Assembly (NCBI GenBank): GCA_023052935.1
Contig: CM041294.1
Span: 39,021,236 to 39,085,235 of the forward strand
From: Piezodorus guildinii
Lineage: Eukaryota; Arthropoda; Insecta; Hemiptera; Pentatomidae
Reading direction: 5' to 3'
Length of the DNA stretch: 64,000 nucleotides
Position numbers and translations under genes: made by a program. Positions 44,408-55,078 of this stretch are shown in pieces. The notes below the pieces were generated by a model. That model saw nothing but the letters and a program-made list of their open reading frames with translations. It was not told the origin of the DNA and did no database searches. Within the stretch, counting starts at the first letter, position 1. Every line of letters starts with the position of its first letter.

Positions 44408-45631
44408 TCCGGCTTCCGACCTGGCTACTCCACGCAATCCGCTCTGACCAAAATCACAAACGATATTTATACCGCTATAGATGAAAAAAGATTAACTGTC
44501 CTTATACTTTTAGATTTTACCAAAGCCTTTGATTCCCTCAACCATTCGATCCTTTTCTCTAAATTAAAATCATTATCCTTTTCCAACAGTTCAGTTCGAT
44601 GGTTTCAATCCTTTCTTTCCAACCGCACTCAAGCGGTTGTCATTCCTAATCAACCCCTATCTGATTTCCTTGACCTAACCTCAGGCGTTGCCCAAGGCTC
44701 GAGTATTTCACCCCTTCTGTTCAATACTTACATCAATGACCTTCCCAATTCAATCCACCGCTGTTCCTACCACCTATATGCTGACGACCTCCAAATCTAT
44801 TTATCCTTCCCACCCTCCGAGTTATCTGTAGCATTTGCCAGTATTCAGGAGGACCTAGATGGAATCAGTGCCTGGGCAAACCTGAATAACTTGAGGCTTA
44901 ATCCTACAAAAACTCAGGCCATCCTTATTGGTTCCAAATCCCACCTTCGATCTATCACCACCCTTCCTCCGCTTTTGCTTAATGATCATCCTATTGTTTT
45001 TAGTTCCTCTGTTAAAAACCTTGGCATCATCATCGACCAAAACCTATCCTGGAAACCCCAAATTGCCCAAATTTCCCGTCGATCAATTAGTACCTTGAAA
45101 TTATTCCACCGATCCCGACATCTCCTACCACAATCTACCCGTAAACTCCTAGTTTCATCACTCATTTTTCCCCACTTTGACTATGGTTGTGTGGCATGTG
45201 GCGGCCTCTCGAAGGTGCTCGAGGGCAGGTTGAGAACGATTATGAATTGCTTCTTAAGATTTGTGTTCGGTACCTCGAGACGGTCCCATGTATCCCACCT
45301 CTACAACGAGTTAAAGTGGTTAACCCCAACCTTTCGAAGACAATATTTCCTTGGATCATTCCTTTATCAAATCATAAACTCCCACCATCCATTTTATGTC
45401 TACAGCCTTCTGGTATTTAAATCCTCAACCCATCACCAGGAAACAAGATCCCGTCTGTCTGACCTCCACACTCCTTTCCATAGAACCAAAAAATATGACT
45501 GCTCATTTTTAGCCCGTTCCACTGCCTTATGGAATACTCTCCCTTCAAACATCCGTCATGCTCCTTCCCTATCATCTTTTAAACCCCTCCTCTTTCAATA
45601 CTTCCTTTCTCTTCAGACAGATGTTAGCTAA
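44408..45631 (+). CDS. LINE reverse transcriptase, C-terminal half, uninterrupted frame
   Basis: About 407 codons without a stop, but with no start because the copy is 5'-truncated. RT motifs in order: SGFRPGYSTQSALTKITNDI, LLDFTKAFDSLNHSILFSKL, SGVAQGSSISPLLFNTYIND, catalytic YADD (HLYADDLQIYLS), LNPTKTQAILIGSK and VKNLGIIIDQNLSWKPQ. The C-terminal domain follows, with HLYNELKWLTPTFRRQYF and STALWNTLPSNIRHAPS. The PQG motif reads AQG. The open frame over 1.2 kb indicates recent insertion. It is not expected to be expressed as a functional enzyme. Confidence 0.75.
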   Translation, partial: SGFRPGYSTQSALTKITNDIYTAIDEKRLTVLILLDFTKAFDSLNHSILFSKLKSLSFSNSSVRWFQSFLSNRTQAVVIPNQPLSDFLDLTSGVAQGSSISPLLFNTYINDLPNSIHRCSYHLYADDLQIYLSFPPSELSVAFASIQEDLDGISAWANLNNLRLNPTKTQAILIGSKSHLRSITTLPPLLLNDHPIVFSSSVKNLGIIIDQNLSWKPQIAQISRRSISTLKLFHRSRHLLPQSTRKLLVSSLIFPHFDYGCVACGGLSKVLEGRLRTIMNCFLRFVFGTSRRSHVSHLYNELKWLTPTFRRQYFLGSFLYQIINSHHPFYVYSLLVFKSSTHHQETRSRLSDLHTPFHRTKKYDCSFLARSTALWNTLPSNIRHAPSLSSFKPLLFQYFLSLQTDVS

Positions 45632-45915
45632 TTTTTTTTATGCCAACTTATGTAAGGTAAATTTGATTTTAATGCACTTACTTTAATGAGATGTAAAAGT
45701 TACATTTTATGTTTATTCTTATTTATTTATTTCTTTAAACTGTAAATAGAGATGGTACTCTGACCCTTTTTTCATTTTTTCATTATTGTATTATTTAATT
45801 GTAGTTGTACATTGTTTTTGGCCAGTTATAATTTATTATTTTGTTCATAATTGTTATTCTCAAGGGACGTTGTCCCAGAATAAAGTTTTTTTTTTCTATT
45901 CTATTCTATCAAACC
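44408..45915 (+). mobile_element. 5'-truncated L2/CR1-group LINE with an intact RT frame
   Basis: The insert begins directly after a (TA)n tract (44371-44407). It holds an open RT C-terminal frame (44408-45631), a ~260-base 3' UTR, the short hairpin GGGACGTTGTCCC followed by AGAATAAAG, and a terminal (CTATT)n tandem. Short tandem repeats at the 3' end instead of poly(A) are typical of L2/CR1-group elements. Confidence 0.7.
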
Positions 45916-46365
45916 CAATTGTTATATCATTAACAATAATAATTGGTTTATATAGGTTTCTATTAACTATTACACTAATATGCAGACATTATTACTTATT
46001 CTAATGCTATTTTGTTTTTACAATTACAAATATATTATATATAATGTCTTTTTTTAATAATTTAATTTTATTAAATTCTTAGATAATAGAATCCTGAAAG
46101 GACCATGTCCTATTTACTTATAAATTAATTGTGAATTAATCTGCACTATGCAACGGCAGTATTGTTGCGGGGTCAAGTTTATTGTTATTATTTGGGATAC
46201 TATTAACAGGGTTGCAGGCGGAGTCCATTGATATTTCTTTAAGTCTTGGATGTGAGATTAACAGCAGCAAAAGAAAGAATAAGAAAATTCCTCCGAGGCC
46301 CTAGAAATTTAACTCCACATACATTTTCCCAGCTGGTTTGCCGATGATTAGGTGGTTCTTGCAAA
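45916..46365. other. AT-rich spacer
   Basis: Nothing recognised before the inverted-repeat element. Confidence 0.4.
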
Positions 46366-46948
46366 TATACACGTCGCACAAAGGGCAAAATCACCAATTT
46401 AGGTGGACGAAAGTTTGGAATTGTGTGTGCTTGACCTTTTTATTATTAGTTAGGCAAGACCCTTAATACTAATATTTCCCGCCATATCGTGTTTACAAAT
46501 AAATAGTGAGTAAATCATTGCTCTTCGCACAAGTGCCTAATAACTGGCAGTGGGACTATCTTTATTCGATGGATATTTATTGTGTTCAAGGTGTAAAACA
46601 TTATTTCTCCAAACTCGTTATCGAATATACACTGAAATCTACCTGTAGAGTTAATTTAGTAAATTACCCAAAGGATTTATTTGCAGGATCTGTTTCATCA
46701 ATCCTTCTAGTCTTTAAATATTACAAAGAATTTTTGCGATGTTTTGCCTTTTGGGTTATACATAATTTTTTTTCAGTCAAAACACTCCGAATCAAAAGTT
46801 TTACAATCTATAATCTGAAGAGTTTCCTAAATAATATGGGTACTCACTACGTTTGCTGGGACCCCAAAGGTTAAATATGGACAAGTTTCAGAATTTTGTC
46901 CACCTAAATCGGTCATATTTTCCACTATGCGTCAGCCTACAGTATACT
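46366..46948. mobile_element. Terminal-inverted-repeat DNA element, family unknown
   Basis: The left end carries ATATACACGTCGCACAAAGG and CACCAATTTAGGTGGACGAA. The right end carries the inverse, GTCCACCTAAATCGGTCA and CACTATGCGTCAG then GTATAC. The arms are about 60 bases and imperfect. The interior is about 460 bases and includes a 122-codon AT-rich frame (46506-46874) that resembles nothing I know. No clear target duplication. Confidence 0.5.
46506..46874 (+). CDS. Unidentified 122-codon frame inside the inverted-repeat element
   Basis: Starts MSKSLLFAQVPNNWQWDY and ends NMGTHYVCWDPKG. It is rich in aromatic residues. It lies wholly within the inverted repeats. It is unusually long for AT-rich DNA, but shows no zinc finger, no acidic triad pattern and no recognisable transposase motif. 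It may be a remnant of an element-encoded protein or chance. Confidence 0.2.
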   Translation: MSKSLLFAQVPNNWQWDYLYSMDIYCVQGVKHYFSKLVIEYTLKSTCRVNLVNYPKDLFAGSVSSILLVFKYYKEFLRCFAFWVIHNFFSVKTLRIKSFTIYNLKSFLNNMGTHYVCWDPKG

Positions 46949-47179
46949 TTCTGAATCCTATAGTAAAAGCTGGGTGGTTATATACTCAGGATATGAAGAT
47001 GGGAAAAACCGGAAGAACCATATGAGTGATTAGAACTAACATTTTGAAGTCGAAGCTATAGACTGATTCAAGTATTGATGGGTTCACCTTGACAAAATGG
47101 GTTCTTTTTTTTAATCAACATTGCTCTCTATCCTAATTATATGCTTTAAAACGATTATTTAACTGTCTGGTACGTTTCA

Positions 47180-47890
47180 TCTTTGGGATATCCAGGGACA
47201 CCTCTGTAACCCGATTCTACGAGGAGTTGAAGTGGCTTTACCCATCCTACCGTTCTAAGTACTTCCTGGCATCCTTTCTCTTCCAAGTTCTCCAATCTCA
47301 ACGTCCATCGTACATCTCTGATATACTTTCATTTAAATCCTCCATCCACTCCCGCAACACTTGTTCACGGTCTTCAGACTTGTATATAACGCCTCATCGA
47401 ACCGCAGCTTTCGACAGATCTTTCCTTATCCGATCCTCGTCCATATGGAATTCTATTCCCTCTTATATCCGTCATTCCAATCCCCGTTTATTCAAATACT
47501 TTCTGTCTATCCAATTTTCAAATGACCTCAAGTGATTTGCAAATTTCAATAAAAATCGGCAGAGAGAAACGATTATTTATCACATTTTATTTTGTATATT
47601 AAAGATTTCTGAATTTTATTTTATGTATAATTTATTTTGCAATGTATATATGAACATATATTTATTTTTTTATTCTCGTCTAATTTGTTTTTTCTAAATT
47701 ATTATAAGAAGCTACCTATGAATTTATAACTATTATTCATTTTCTTTGTCATTTCTGTTGCTTTTTGTTTATTTATTTTATTTTATTTTTTTTTTACTCT
47801 AAGACATTGAAGCTCTAATTTAATTTGTCTGTAACAATATTCCGAAGGGACTTGTCCCAGAATAAATAAAGAATTTATTATTATTATTAT
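47180..47890 (+). mobile_element. L2/CR1-group LINE C-terminus with 3' hairpin
   Basis: An open 102-codon frame (47227-47535) reads LKWLYPSYRSKYFLASFLFQ, DLYITPHRTAAFDRSFLIRS and IWNSIPSYIRHSNPRLFKYF. The 3' UTR ends GGGACTTGTCCCAGAATAAA and a (TTA)n tail. It is related to but distinct from the 44.4-kb copy, and close to the 31.9-kb fragment. Confidence 0.65.
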
Positions 47891-47899
47891 TAAAAGGAA

Positions 47900-48185
47900 G
47901 AAAGGGCAGTCAGCAATGGATATGAGGTATTTAAGGAAGATAAAAGGATGAATTATTCATGATAAAATTAGGGACCTCTTTATAAAAGACGAAATGAAAG
48001 TAAAATCGATGAAAATACTATACAAGAGATGGTTTGTTAGAGACGAATGCCAGGCAACAGAGAGGCCAGATAATCATATAAAGCAAGGTCGATGGTAGGA
48101 GAGACTGAGGAAAACATTGGAGGACGGCATTAGATTGGCATATCAGAGGTGAGGTATCGACTCGAGCAGCATAATGAGTCAGCGA
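47900..48185 (+). mobile_element. Possible LINE C-terminal relic
   Basis: Broken frames give AMDMRYLRKIKG, HDKIRDLFIKDEMKVKS and TLEDGIRLAYQR, resembling the post-RT region of RTE-like elements. Short and uncertain. Confidence 0.3.
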
Positions 48186-48191
48186 GGATAA

Positions 48192-48362
48192 TCTTATATA
48201 TAAAATTCTCGTGTCACAATGTTAGTTAACATACTCCTCCGAAACGGCTTGACCGATTTTTATGAAATTTTATATGCATATTCAATAGCTCTGAGAATCG
48301 GCTACTATCTATTTGACAACCCCTAAGTGATAAACGTTGTCCACCCCTAACATTATTTTTTA
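48192..48362 (+). mobile_element. Helitron-like 5' terminal fragment
   Basis: TATATAAAATTCTCGTGTCA, CTCCTCCGAAACGGCTTGAC, GATTTTTATGAAATTTTATA, CTCTGAGAATCGG and CCACCCCTAACATT form the order seen in widespread insect non-autonomous rolling-circle-type repeats. The 3' end is missing; a LINE abuts. Confidence 0.45.
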
Positions 48363-48363
48363 A

Positions 48364-49200
48364 TTATTTGGACCACAAAAAGATTCCGGTTTTGGGGTAT
48401 GTCGATGATTTGATACTGCTAGGTGAAGACACGGAAACCATACAACTAAATACAAGTGTTTTAATAAAAACCGGTAAAGAAATAGGACTCGAATTAAATA
48501 CAGATAAGACGAAATATATGATTAGTAGCAGAAACGGTGGCGATCTTGGTGATATTGATGTATTAGGGCGTACTTTTGAACACGTAGAGAAATTCAAGTA
48601 TTAAGGTTCAATGATAACAAGAAAAAATGAAATCCAGGAAGAAATAAATTTCCGGTTAAAGGTGGGAAATGCGTGTTATTATTCAGTTGCTAAGTTACTT
48701 ACTTCGTTTATTATAAATAAAAACTTAAAGATTAGAATTTATAAAACTATTTTTCTTCCGACGGTTCTTTACGGATGTGAAACGTGGCCGCTTACTCTGA
48801 AGGATGAACAACGTCTTAAGGTTTTCGAAAATATGGTACTGCGTAAAATATTTGATCCGAAGAGAGATGAGGCCACTAGAGAGTTTAGAAGATTGCAGAA
48901 CGCGAAACTGCGGGACTTGTATCCTGTGAATATAATTGAGTTGATAGCATCGCGGAGACTCAAATGGGAGAGTAAAGTTGTTGGGCTCGCTGAGCAGCGG
49001 ATTCCCAGAAAGTTGGTATTCGCTGATCCGACTGGTAGACGTCCGAAAGGTAGGCCGAAGCGTCGATGGGAGGATTGCGTAAGGCTGAATATCGGGGGCT
49101 TGGGCTTGAACGGTAAACATTGGACGAGTCTGTGTAGGCGGAATTTGGTGGTATCGGCATCGAACCTTCGGGTTCAGTAAGCCTATTATTATTATTGAAC
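48364..49200 (+). pseudogene. 5'-truncated RTE-like LINE, RT C-terminal half
   Basis: The frame from 48368 reads GYVDDLILLGEDTETIQ (catalytic YVDD), then GLELNTDKTKYMISS and VEKFKY. A TAA at 48602-48604 interrupts it. The same frame resumes at 48605 with GSMITRKNEIQEEI, then LYGCETWPLTLKDEQRLKVF, FDPKRDE and RPKGRPKRRWEDCVRLN, ending at 49180. The 3' end has a short (TTA)n tract near 49185. Only one stop in 270 codons, so fairly young. Confidence 0.7.
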
Positions 49201-49707
49201 AACAAATTTTTCTATTATTTTTTTATAATGTTGCATTAAAAAATACATACAACTCTAAATTTTCACCCTTCTATCACCAACCCCTATTTTTTAATAGTCA
49301 TTTAAGTAATTTAATAATTTTTCTTCCTGCTCAATAATTGATGAATTATCACTTGGTTACCTGCCAGAGGTCTACCGGTGTCACTTCTCAGCCAGCAAAC
49401 AGCACGGAGTATGGATTGGACCAAAGCCAGTCTCCCGTTTCTCTCAGACAATAAGCCTTCTCTCACTCCCTCCACAGTTTTGGGCCATTATTATCAAGCG
49501 TAGTAGTTATCATTAGAATTATCATTTTACTATCTCAGTGTAACTCATGTTTTTCACACGGACAATGATACGTGGCATACTCTCGATCGAGTAAACCATC
49601 CAGTTTGTTTATGTTAGCTAAAGATAGGCTAACAAAAAATATTATTCACGCTATAGCATTAAGAGATGAATATTTTTTATTAGTGTTTCTGGCGTAATTA
49701 ATTAATG

Positions 49708-49765
<58 letters not shown>

Positions 49766-50391
49766 AAGGAATAAATTATAACAAATTAAAAAAAATAATG
49801 TTTGGTGTTTTGTTATTTTTATATTCCCTCACCGTTCACAGCGCTCCATGCCTCTGTCACTCATATCCTTGCACACTCACAATAAGTTATTTGTTATTTT
49901 CTACACTAGACATTATCTAGAAATAATTGGTATGACAAAACAACGTTTGCTGGCTCGTAATACAATAAAATGACCTATTTGTAGTAAATTGAATGTTTGA
50001 AAAGTGAATGAAGAAAATTCACGAGTAATCTTTTGTAGTTTCAGTCTAGCAGTAAAATACATTTCACTAGCGAGGTAGAGGATGTCACTTTATTATTATC
50101 AGAGACTTTTATGTGAAGGGCCTTAGGTTCGAAGCTTGCGAGGCTCTGCCGAACTCGATGAGGAGCTTCTTGCAGAATCTCAGTGTGGATGTTGGGGACG
50201 GAGCAAATATAGAATGCAAAAATACAGCTATATACGCGTGTTACCATGTTCATATTTGGAGGTATACTAAAAAGTGGGTAATTGATTGGGAAGCTAATGT
50301 TTATAATACAAAGGTAGAGGATTAGTAATTGTTTACTTTAAATATGTAAACATTCGGAAAAAAAACTGACTAGTTTCCATTTTCCCACCAT
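49201..50391. other. Spacer with (TA)n microsatellite
   Basis: A (TA)n tract at about 49716-49760. A GC-richer patch at 50100-50230 is open on both strands but lacks matching splice sites. No gene assigned. Confidence 0.4.
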
Positions 50392-50485
50392 GCGCCCTGA
50401 TGATGACCCACAAAGAGGGTCGAAACGTTGGCAAACAATTGAGTTGAAACTATTTAGTTGTTTCATTTAATAACCGCCACCCGGA
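50392..50485 (+). ncRNA. Hammerhead-like motif of a Penelope-like element end
   Basis: CTGATGA at 50397-50403 is followed by a helix II candidate TGACCC/GGGTC around ACAAAGA, then CGAAACGTTGGCAAA. CTGATGA and GAAA are the two conserved core boxes of hammerhead ribozymes, and the GAAACGTTGGC context is the form reported for Penelope-like elements. The cleavage-site triplet and helix I are not assigned. No Penelope RT is nearby. Confidence 0.45.
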
Positions 50486-50554
50486 CTAATTCCTTCCAGC
50501 AATATTTATTATAATATGTTGAAAGTTTGCGATATTCACTTTCACCAACGAATC

Positions 50555-50606
50555 ACGAATTTCACCTCACCTACACATACCCTAATTCTCACCGTGTATC
50601 GCCGCC
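50555..50606 (-). repeat. Single terminal arm of the TTAA-type element family
   Basis: TTTCACCTCACCTACACATA, CCCTAATTCTCACCGTGTAT, CGCCGCC matches the right arm at 56338-56384. The upstream TTGCGATATTCACTTTC also matches its subterminal region. The other arm is not seen and the flank is TTTA rather than TTAA. Confidence 0.55.
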
Positions 50607-50895
50607 TTTAGGACTGCCTAATAAAGTCAGCTCCGATGAAGGCATTCGGGCAACTGCTTTATAAATAAATTATTTTCTATACAGTCAGAAATCACCTTAT
50701 TTCAATGAAGGATTGAAGGTGTGGTGGGTTTTATCTGCTTTTTGATGTCATCTAGAGTACATTATTAAGAAAATTATTAACGATAAATATTACTTTTTAT
50801 CAGTAACCGTAAATATAAACACATTCATCTTTATTATAATCAGAAATGTCAAATTGAACTCAAACATATATGAACCATTTGCTTCTGTGTTTCAG

Positions 50896-50933
50896 GAAAG
50901 GAGTGAACAAGAACTCTATGATGGTGTGGCAGC
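50896..50933 (+). other. Weak candidate internal exon
   Basis: TTTCAG precedes 50896 and GTAAGT follows 50933. In phase 0 the 38 bases read ERSEQELYDGVAA. It is near the insertion site of element C. A strong donor and acceptor support it, but no partner exon with matching phase was found. Confidence 0.2.
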
Positions 50934-51135
50934 GTAAGTCATTTTAACCTTAATTTTTTTTTTTTATAACTTTATTTCTTTATCCACACCTGTTAATACA
51001 TACATATAACAATCAGTGGATTGTCTGTCAGATTTATTACAATAAAAAGTGGCATGTCAGGCATGAGGAAGATGACAATACCCAGTGGTATCTCTTCCCT
51101 GGCATGTTTTAATTCAAAAGATTATAGAAGATCTC

Positions 51136-53715
51136 TCATCCATGACTTTTCAGTCTTCTCCTGATGTTGTGGGGCATATTGGTTGTTGCCATTTGTTCTA
51201 TGAGAGGGTTGTAATGTCCTAGTAATTTGCTGTGAAATCGAGAGTAGTGAGTTCGTATGTATTCGCTGACGGTAGGCATGTGTAAGTCTGTATGTAAAGT
51301 TGTGTTTGAAACATACCAAGGTGCTTGCGTAATTCGTCTAAGTATTTTTGACTGGAAAGTTTGAAGTATTTGTATATGAGTCTTTTTTGCAGCTCCGAAA
51401 ATTTGAGAGGCGTATGACCATATTGGTTTCAGTAAGTATGTGTAGGTAGCAAGTTTCTGTCTTAATTTTAGTTTTGATTGTCGTCTGAGTAGTGTGTGCA
51501 GCTGTCTACTTCTTTGGTTTAGTGTCTTTCGTTTTTTCTTAATGTGCGGGCCCCAAATCATTCTCCTGTCAAAAGTTAGTCCAAGGTAGTTGACACTGTC
51601 TGTTTGTGGTATTGGTATATTATCGATGTACACTGGTGGGCAGGTTTCACGTCTTAGTGTAAATGTCATATGTTGGCATTTGTCATAGTTTAGTCTTTTT
51701 TCCACAGCTTGCACCAATCCTGTACTTTTTGTAAGTGATGTTGTATAGTCAGTGAGGCTTGAGTATGATCTTCATGTTTAGATAAGATTGCAGTGTCGTC
51801 TGCGTATGTTGCCGTCAGGATGTTTGCACTGTCTGGTATGTCGTGCGAGTATAATATATATAGCAGTGGTGCAAGTATTGAACCTTGGGGCACACCTGCC
51901 AGCACTGGTCTTATTGAAGAAGTTTCTGTACCCTGTCGGACGGAGAAAGATCTGTCAGAGAGAAATGATTGAATAATAAGAAAGTATGTGTGTGGTAGTA
52001 TCTTTTTGAGTTTAAACAGGAGACCCTGGTGCCAAATGCTTGAGCTAAGTCCAGGAATACACCTGTTGCATATAATTTTTGCTCAAGCGCAGTTGAAATG
52101 AAATCAGTCACTCTGTGTAGTTGATGTGTTGAGGAGTGGAATTTCCTAAATCCAAATTGATGATCGGGTATTATTTTATTATCGCCTAGTATGTCTATTA
52201 ATCTTTTGTATAATAATTTTTCGAATATTTTGGAGCAAATAGAAAGCAAACTCATTGGGCGGTAGGAAGAGGGGTTGTTTTTGTCCTTGTTTGGTTTATT
52301 AATCATAGAAATGTAATTGTATTTCCATTGTATTGGAAATTTTGTAGTCCTAAGTATTGCATTATAAGTAGTCGTGAGAAACACTAGAGCCTTTCTTGGC
52401 ATTTGCTGGAGTGCTACAGCATTTATAAGGTCGTGGCCAGGAGCTTTCTTTTTTTGTAAGTCTTTAATGTGTTCTGCGACCTGTGATGGAGTGAAGGAAG
52501 GAGGAGGCAATGAGAGCTGTAGTGGAATGTCTAAGGTTTTGAGTACAAATTCGTCGTGTTCTTTATTAGTGTCGTCAGTATGTGGTGTGAAAACAGATGA
52601 AAGACGTTTTTTGTGTGCCTCCATAAGCTTCCATCGTCAGTTCCTAAATTTTCAATGTAAGATTCATAAGTAGTTCTGTTGAATTTTTGTATCTTTCGTT
52701 TCAGTTCATTGTTAAGTTTGTTAAATGTCCGTTTGTCTGATGGTAATCTGTTTGTTTGCCGCACTTTACGAGCTCTTCTCTTTGCTCTGATCAGGTCCCT
52801 TATGTATTGTGGGTAGCAAGGTAAGTTCGTTGCATGTTTGTTGGTGGGTTGAGATTAAGACCACGCTGCATTCTGTACAGACTTGGTGAAGACATCAACT
52901 GCCGTCTCAAGTTCTTCCTCTGTTTTCAGCGATAAAGGAATTGAAAGAAGAGATTCTAAGTACACTCTGTAGAAATCCCAGTCCATATTTTTCTGAGTGA
53001 TTGATGGTCTTTTATTTACTTTTGAGGGTTCATCATGAAGAATCAGGTGTACTAAGGAGTGATCAGAGCAAAGATCGAAGACAGTTTTAACAGTGTGAGG
53101 TACAGTTCTAAGTCCTTTAGTTATAAAAAAGTCAAGTAAGTCAGGAGTTTTGTGTAGAGAATTTGGCCAGTATGCAGGGGTATTTGGGAAGATTGTGTCC
53201 AATGAAAGATTTTGGAGGACACTTAACAGATTTCCTTCTCGTGTGGTGCAGAGCCGGGAACCCCAGTTGTAGTGTTTAGCGTTAAAATCGCCTCCAGCGA
53301 TAAAGCATCTCCCTAATAGTTTAAAAAAGTCAGAAAACATTGTTGGTGTCAAAACGTATCTTGGCGGACAGTACACAGCTGCAAGAGTGATAGTGTGGTG
53401 CTGAGTGTAAAGTGTGATGCCTGTTGATTGTATTATCGGTGAGATGGGTAATTCTACAGAGTTATGTTTAAGAACTGCTCTGATCAGTATAGCCGTTTCA
53501 CCATGTGCTGTCTTGTCCGGGTGGTCTGTTCTGTACATAATGTAACCTGGAATGTAAAATTTTGAACGTGGTGTTAAGTGAGTTTCAGTTATTAGTGCTA
53601 TGTCTGTCCTATTTTCATGCAAATATAAGTCAAGCTCAGTTCTATGTTGGTTAAGTCCGTTAGCGTTCCAAAGGAGTATTGACAAGGTACCCACTGTTAA
53701 GTGACTAGGGTCCAT
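51136..53715 (-). pseudogene. Element C ORF2: endonuclease-reverse transcriptase, broken
   Basis: Starts ATG at 53715, overlapping the ORF1 end by 11 bases. Endonuclease motifs: LLWNANGLNQH, LITETHL, AGGDFNAKHYNWGS, PDLLDFF and CSDHSLVHL. A TAA at 52855-52857 follows AAWS. The same frame continues to GTDDGSLW, where about 30 codons are missing relative to element A and the frame changes (~52620). The RT then has KKAPGHDLINAVAL, SYRPMSLLSICSKIFEKLL, HQFGFRKFHSST and FLDLAQAF. After another shift (~52040) come AGVPQGSILAPLLYIL and the catalytic YADD (TYADDTAIL). After a third (~51720), VNYLGLTFDRRMIWGPH. No RNase H. It cannot encode a working protein. Confidence 0.8.
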
Positions 53716-55078
53716 ATGATGTGCACCACACTTGTGAAATCTGTGATAAATGTTGGAGAATACTGAAAAGGGGGTGGATAAGATTATTAAGTTCTCTGAT
53801 TATGTCTACCATTTGGGAAGAACTAATTACAGTTGGAGGAACCTGCTGGGTAATGCCTTTTCCCATACCTGACAGTATCGGTTGCTGTTGAGGTCCAGAG
53901 CTAAATCTCGGTTGTGCTGGCAGAGGGTGCTTCTGAGGTCCAGAGCAGGTTTCTGGTTGTGCTGGCACATGATTTTGCGGAGTTGGAGGATACTGAAGAG
54001 TTAAAGAGTACTGAGGAGGCGGTGCATACTGAAGGGGCGAAGGTTGCTGCGGCGGTGGAGGGTAGTGGGATGGCTGACTGAGGGTCGGGAAGTCTTCTGA
54101 GCGAGGAGGCATCTGCGCTGGTTAGATTTGTGTTGGTCGATGGAACTGTCTTCTGGCATTTCTAAGGTCCCTTAAAGTTTGACAGCCCTTATAGTTTGCT
54201 GGGTGTTCTCCACCACAGTTAGCACACTTAGCTGGGGTGTCTCTCGGCTTGGTGCAGGCAGTGCTAACATGATTAAGACCACATCTAACACACCTCGGTG
54301 GATGGTTACAGTATGATCTTCTGTGACCGTACTGCTGGCACCTTAAGCACTGTGGGATGGTTCTCTTTTTTCGAGGTTCTTCAATTTTTATTCGAGAGTA
54401 ATAAATATACTCGATTTCAAATATTTTTTCGTTAAATGATGACTTTGTGATGTCCACAAAGAACATCGGTAATGGTGTTTTAAATCGCGAAATTACATTT
54501 GTTACGTTCGTAACTTCGTATCCCAATTCCTTGAATTCGTTTTTTAATATTTCTTTGTCAATGGTGTGATGAAGACCCTTGATCACAACTATTGGGGTAC
54601 GATCCTCTAAAAGTTGATATGAGTGAAAATCTGCACCATTTTGTCTTAGTGCACTAGTGAGTTTTCGGTATGTTGTCGGGGTGTCTGTGAATACAGTTAT
54701 ACCTTTCAAGGTTGATTTTATTTTAAACTTTTGATGGCCTGCTTCTTTTTCTAAAAATGACACAAAATGTGAGTAGTTTTGAACACCATTGATAAAAATA
54801 GGTGGTACCTTTTCATTTTTGTTTGTCGTTTGTTCAGAGAAATTGTTTGGTTCAGTAGATTGTGAGAGTACTTCAAAGCTGTTGCTAGTAGGAATAACCT
54901 GACTTGGTCGTTTTTGATGTGGTGTGTCTTTATCACTTTTGAGAGGCCTTTTTCTTCCTATCACTAGCTCCCATGCATTATTTTCTTCACTGTTAGTAAG
55001 AGTGTCCATTTCACTAACCGAAAGCGCGGGCGCTGACGGCTCCCCCATCGATGGGGTGGAATTTTTGGTTATTAGCAC
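53705..55078 (-). pseudogene. Element C ORF1: gag-like protein with one in-frame stop
   Basis: From ATG at 55078, frame runs 318 codons to a TAA at 54122-54124. The same frame then continues a further 138 codons to a TAG at 53705. The N-terminal half has VVIKGLHHTIDKEILKNEF and PLPMFFVDI, the same fold as element A ORF1. All three zinc knuckles are complete: CLRCQQYGHRRSYC, CVRCGLNHVSTAC and CANCGGEHPANYKGC. The distal part is Pro/Gln-rich (PPPPQQPSPLQYAPPPQ) and ends in a hydrophobic block before the stop. Confidence 0.8.

Noticed and set aside
50113..50325. Missing middle exon of the second secreted-protein candidate
   Set aside because: Entering in phase 1 from the ATTATCAG acceptor at 50102 meets a stop within five codons; open frames on both strands have no matching splice sites.
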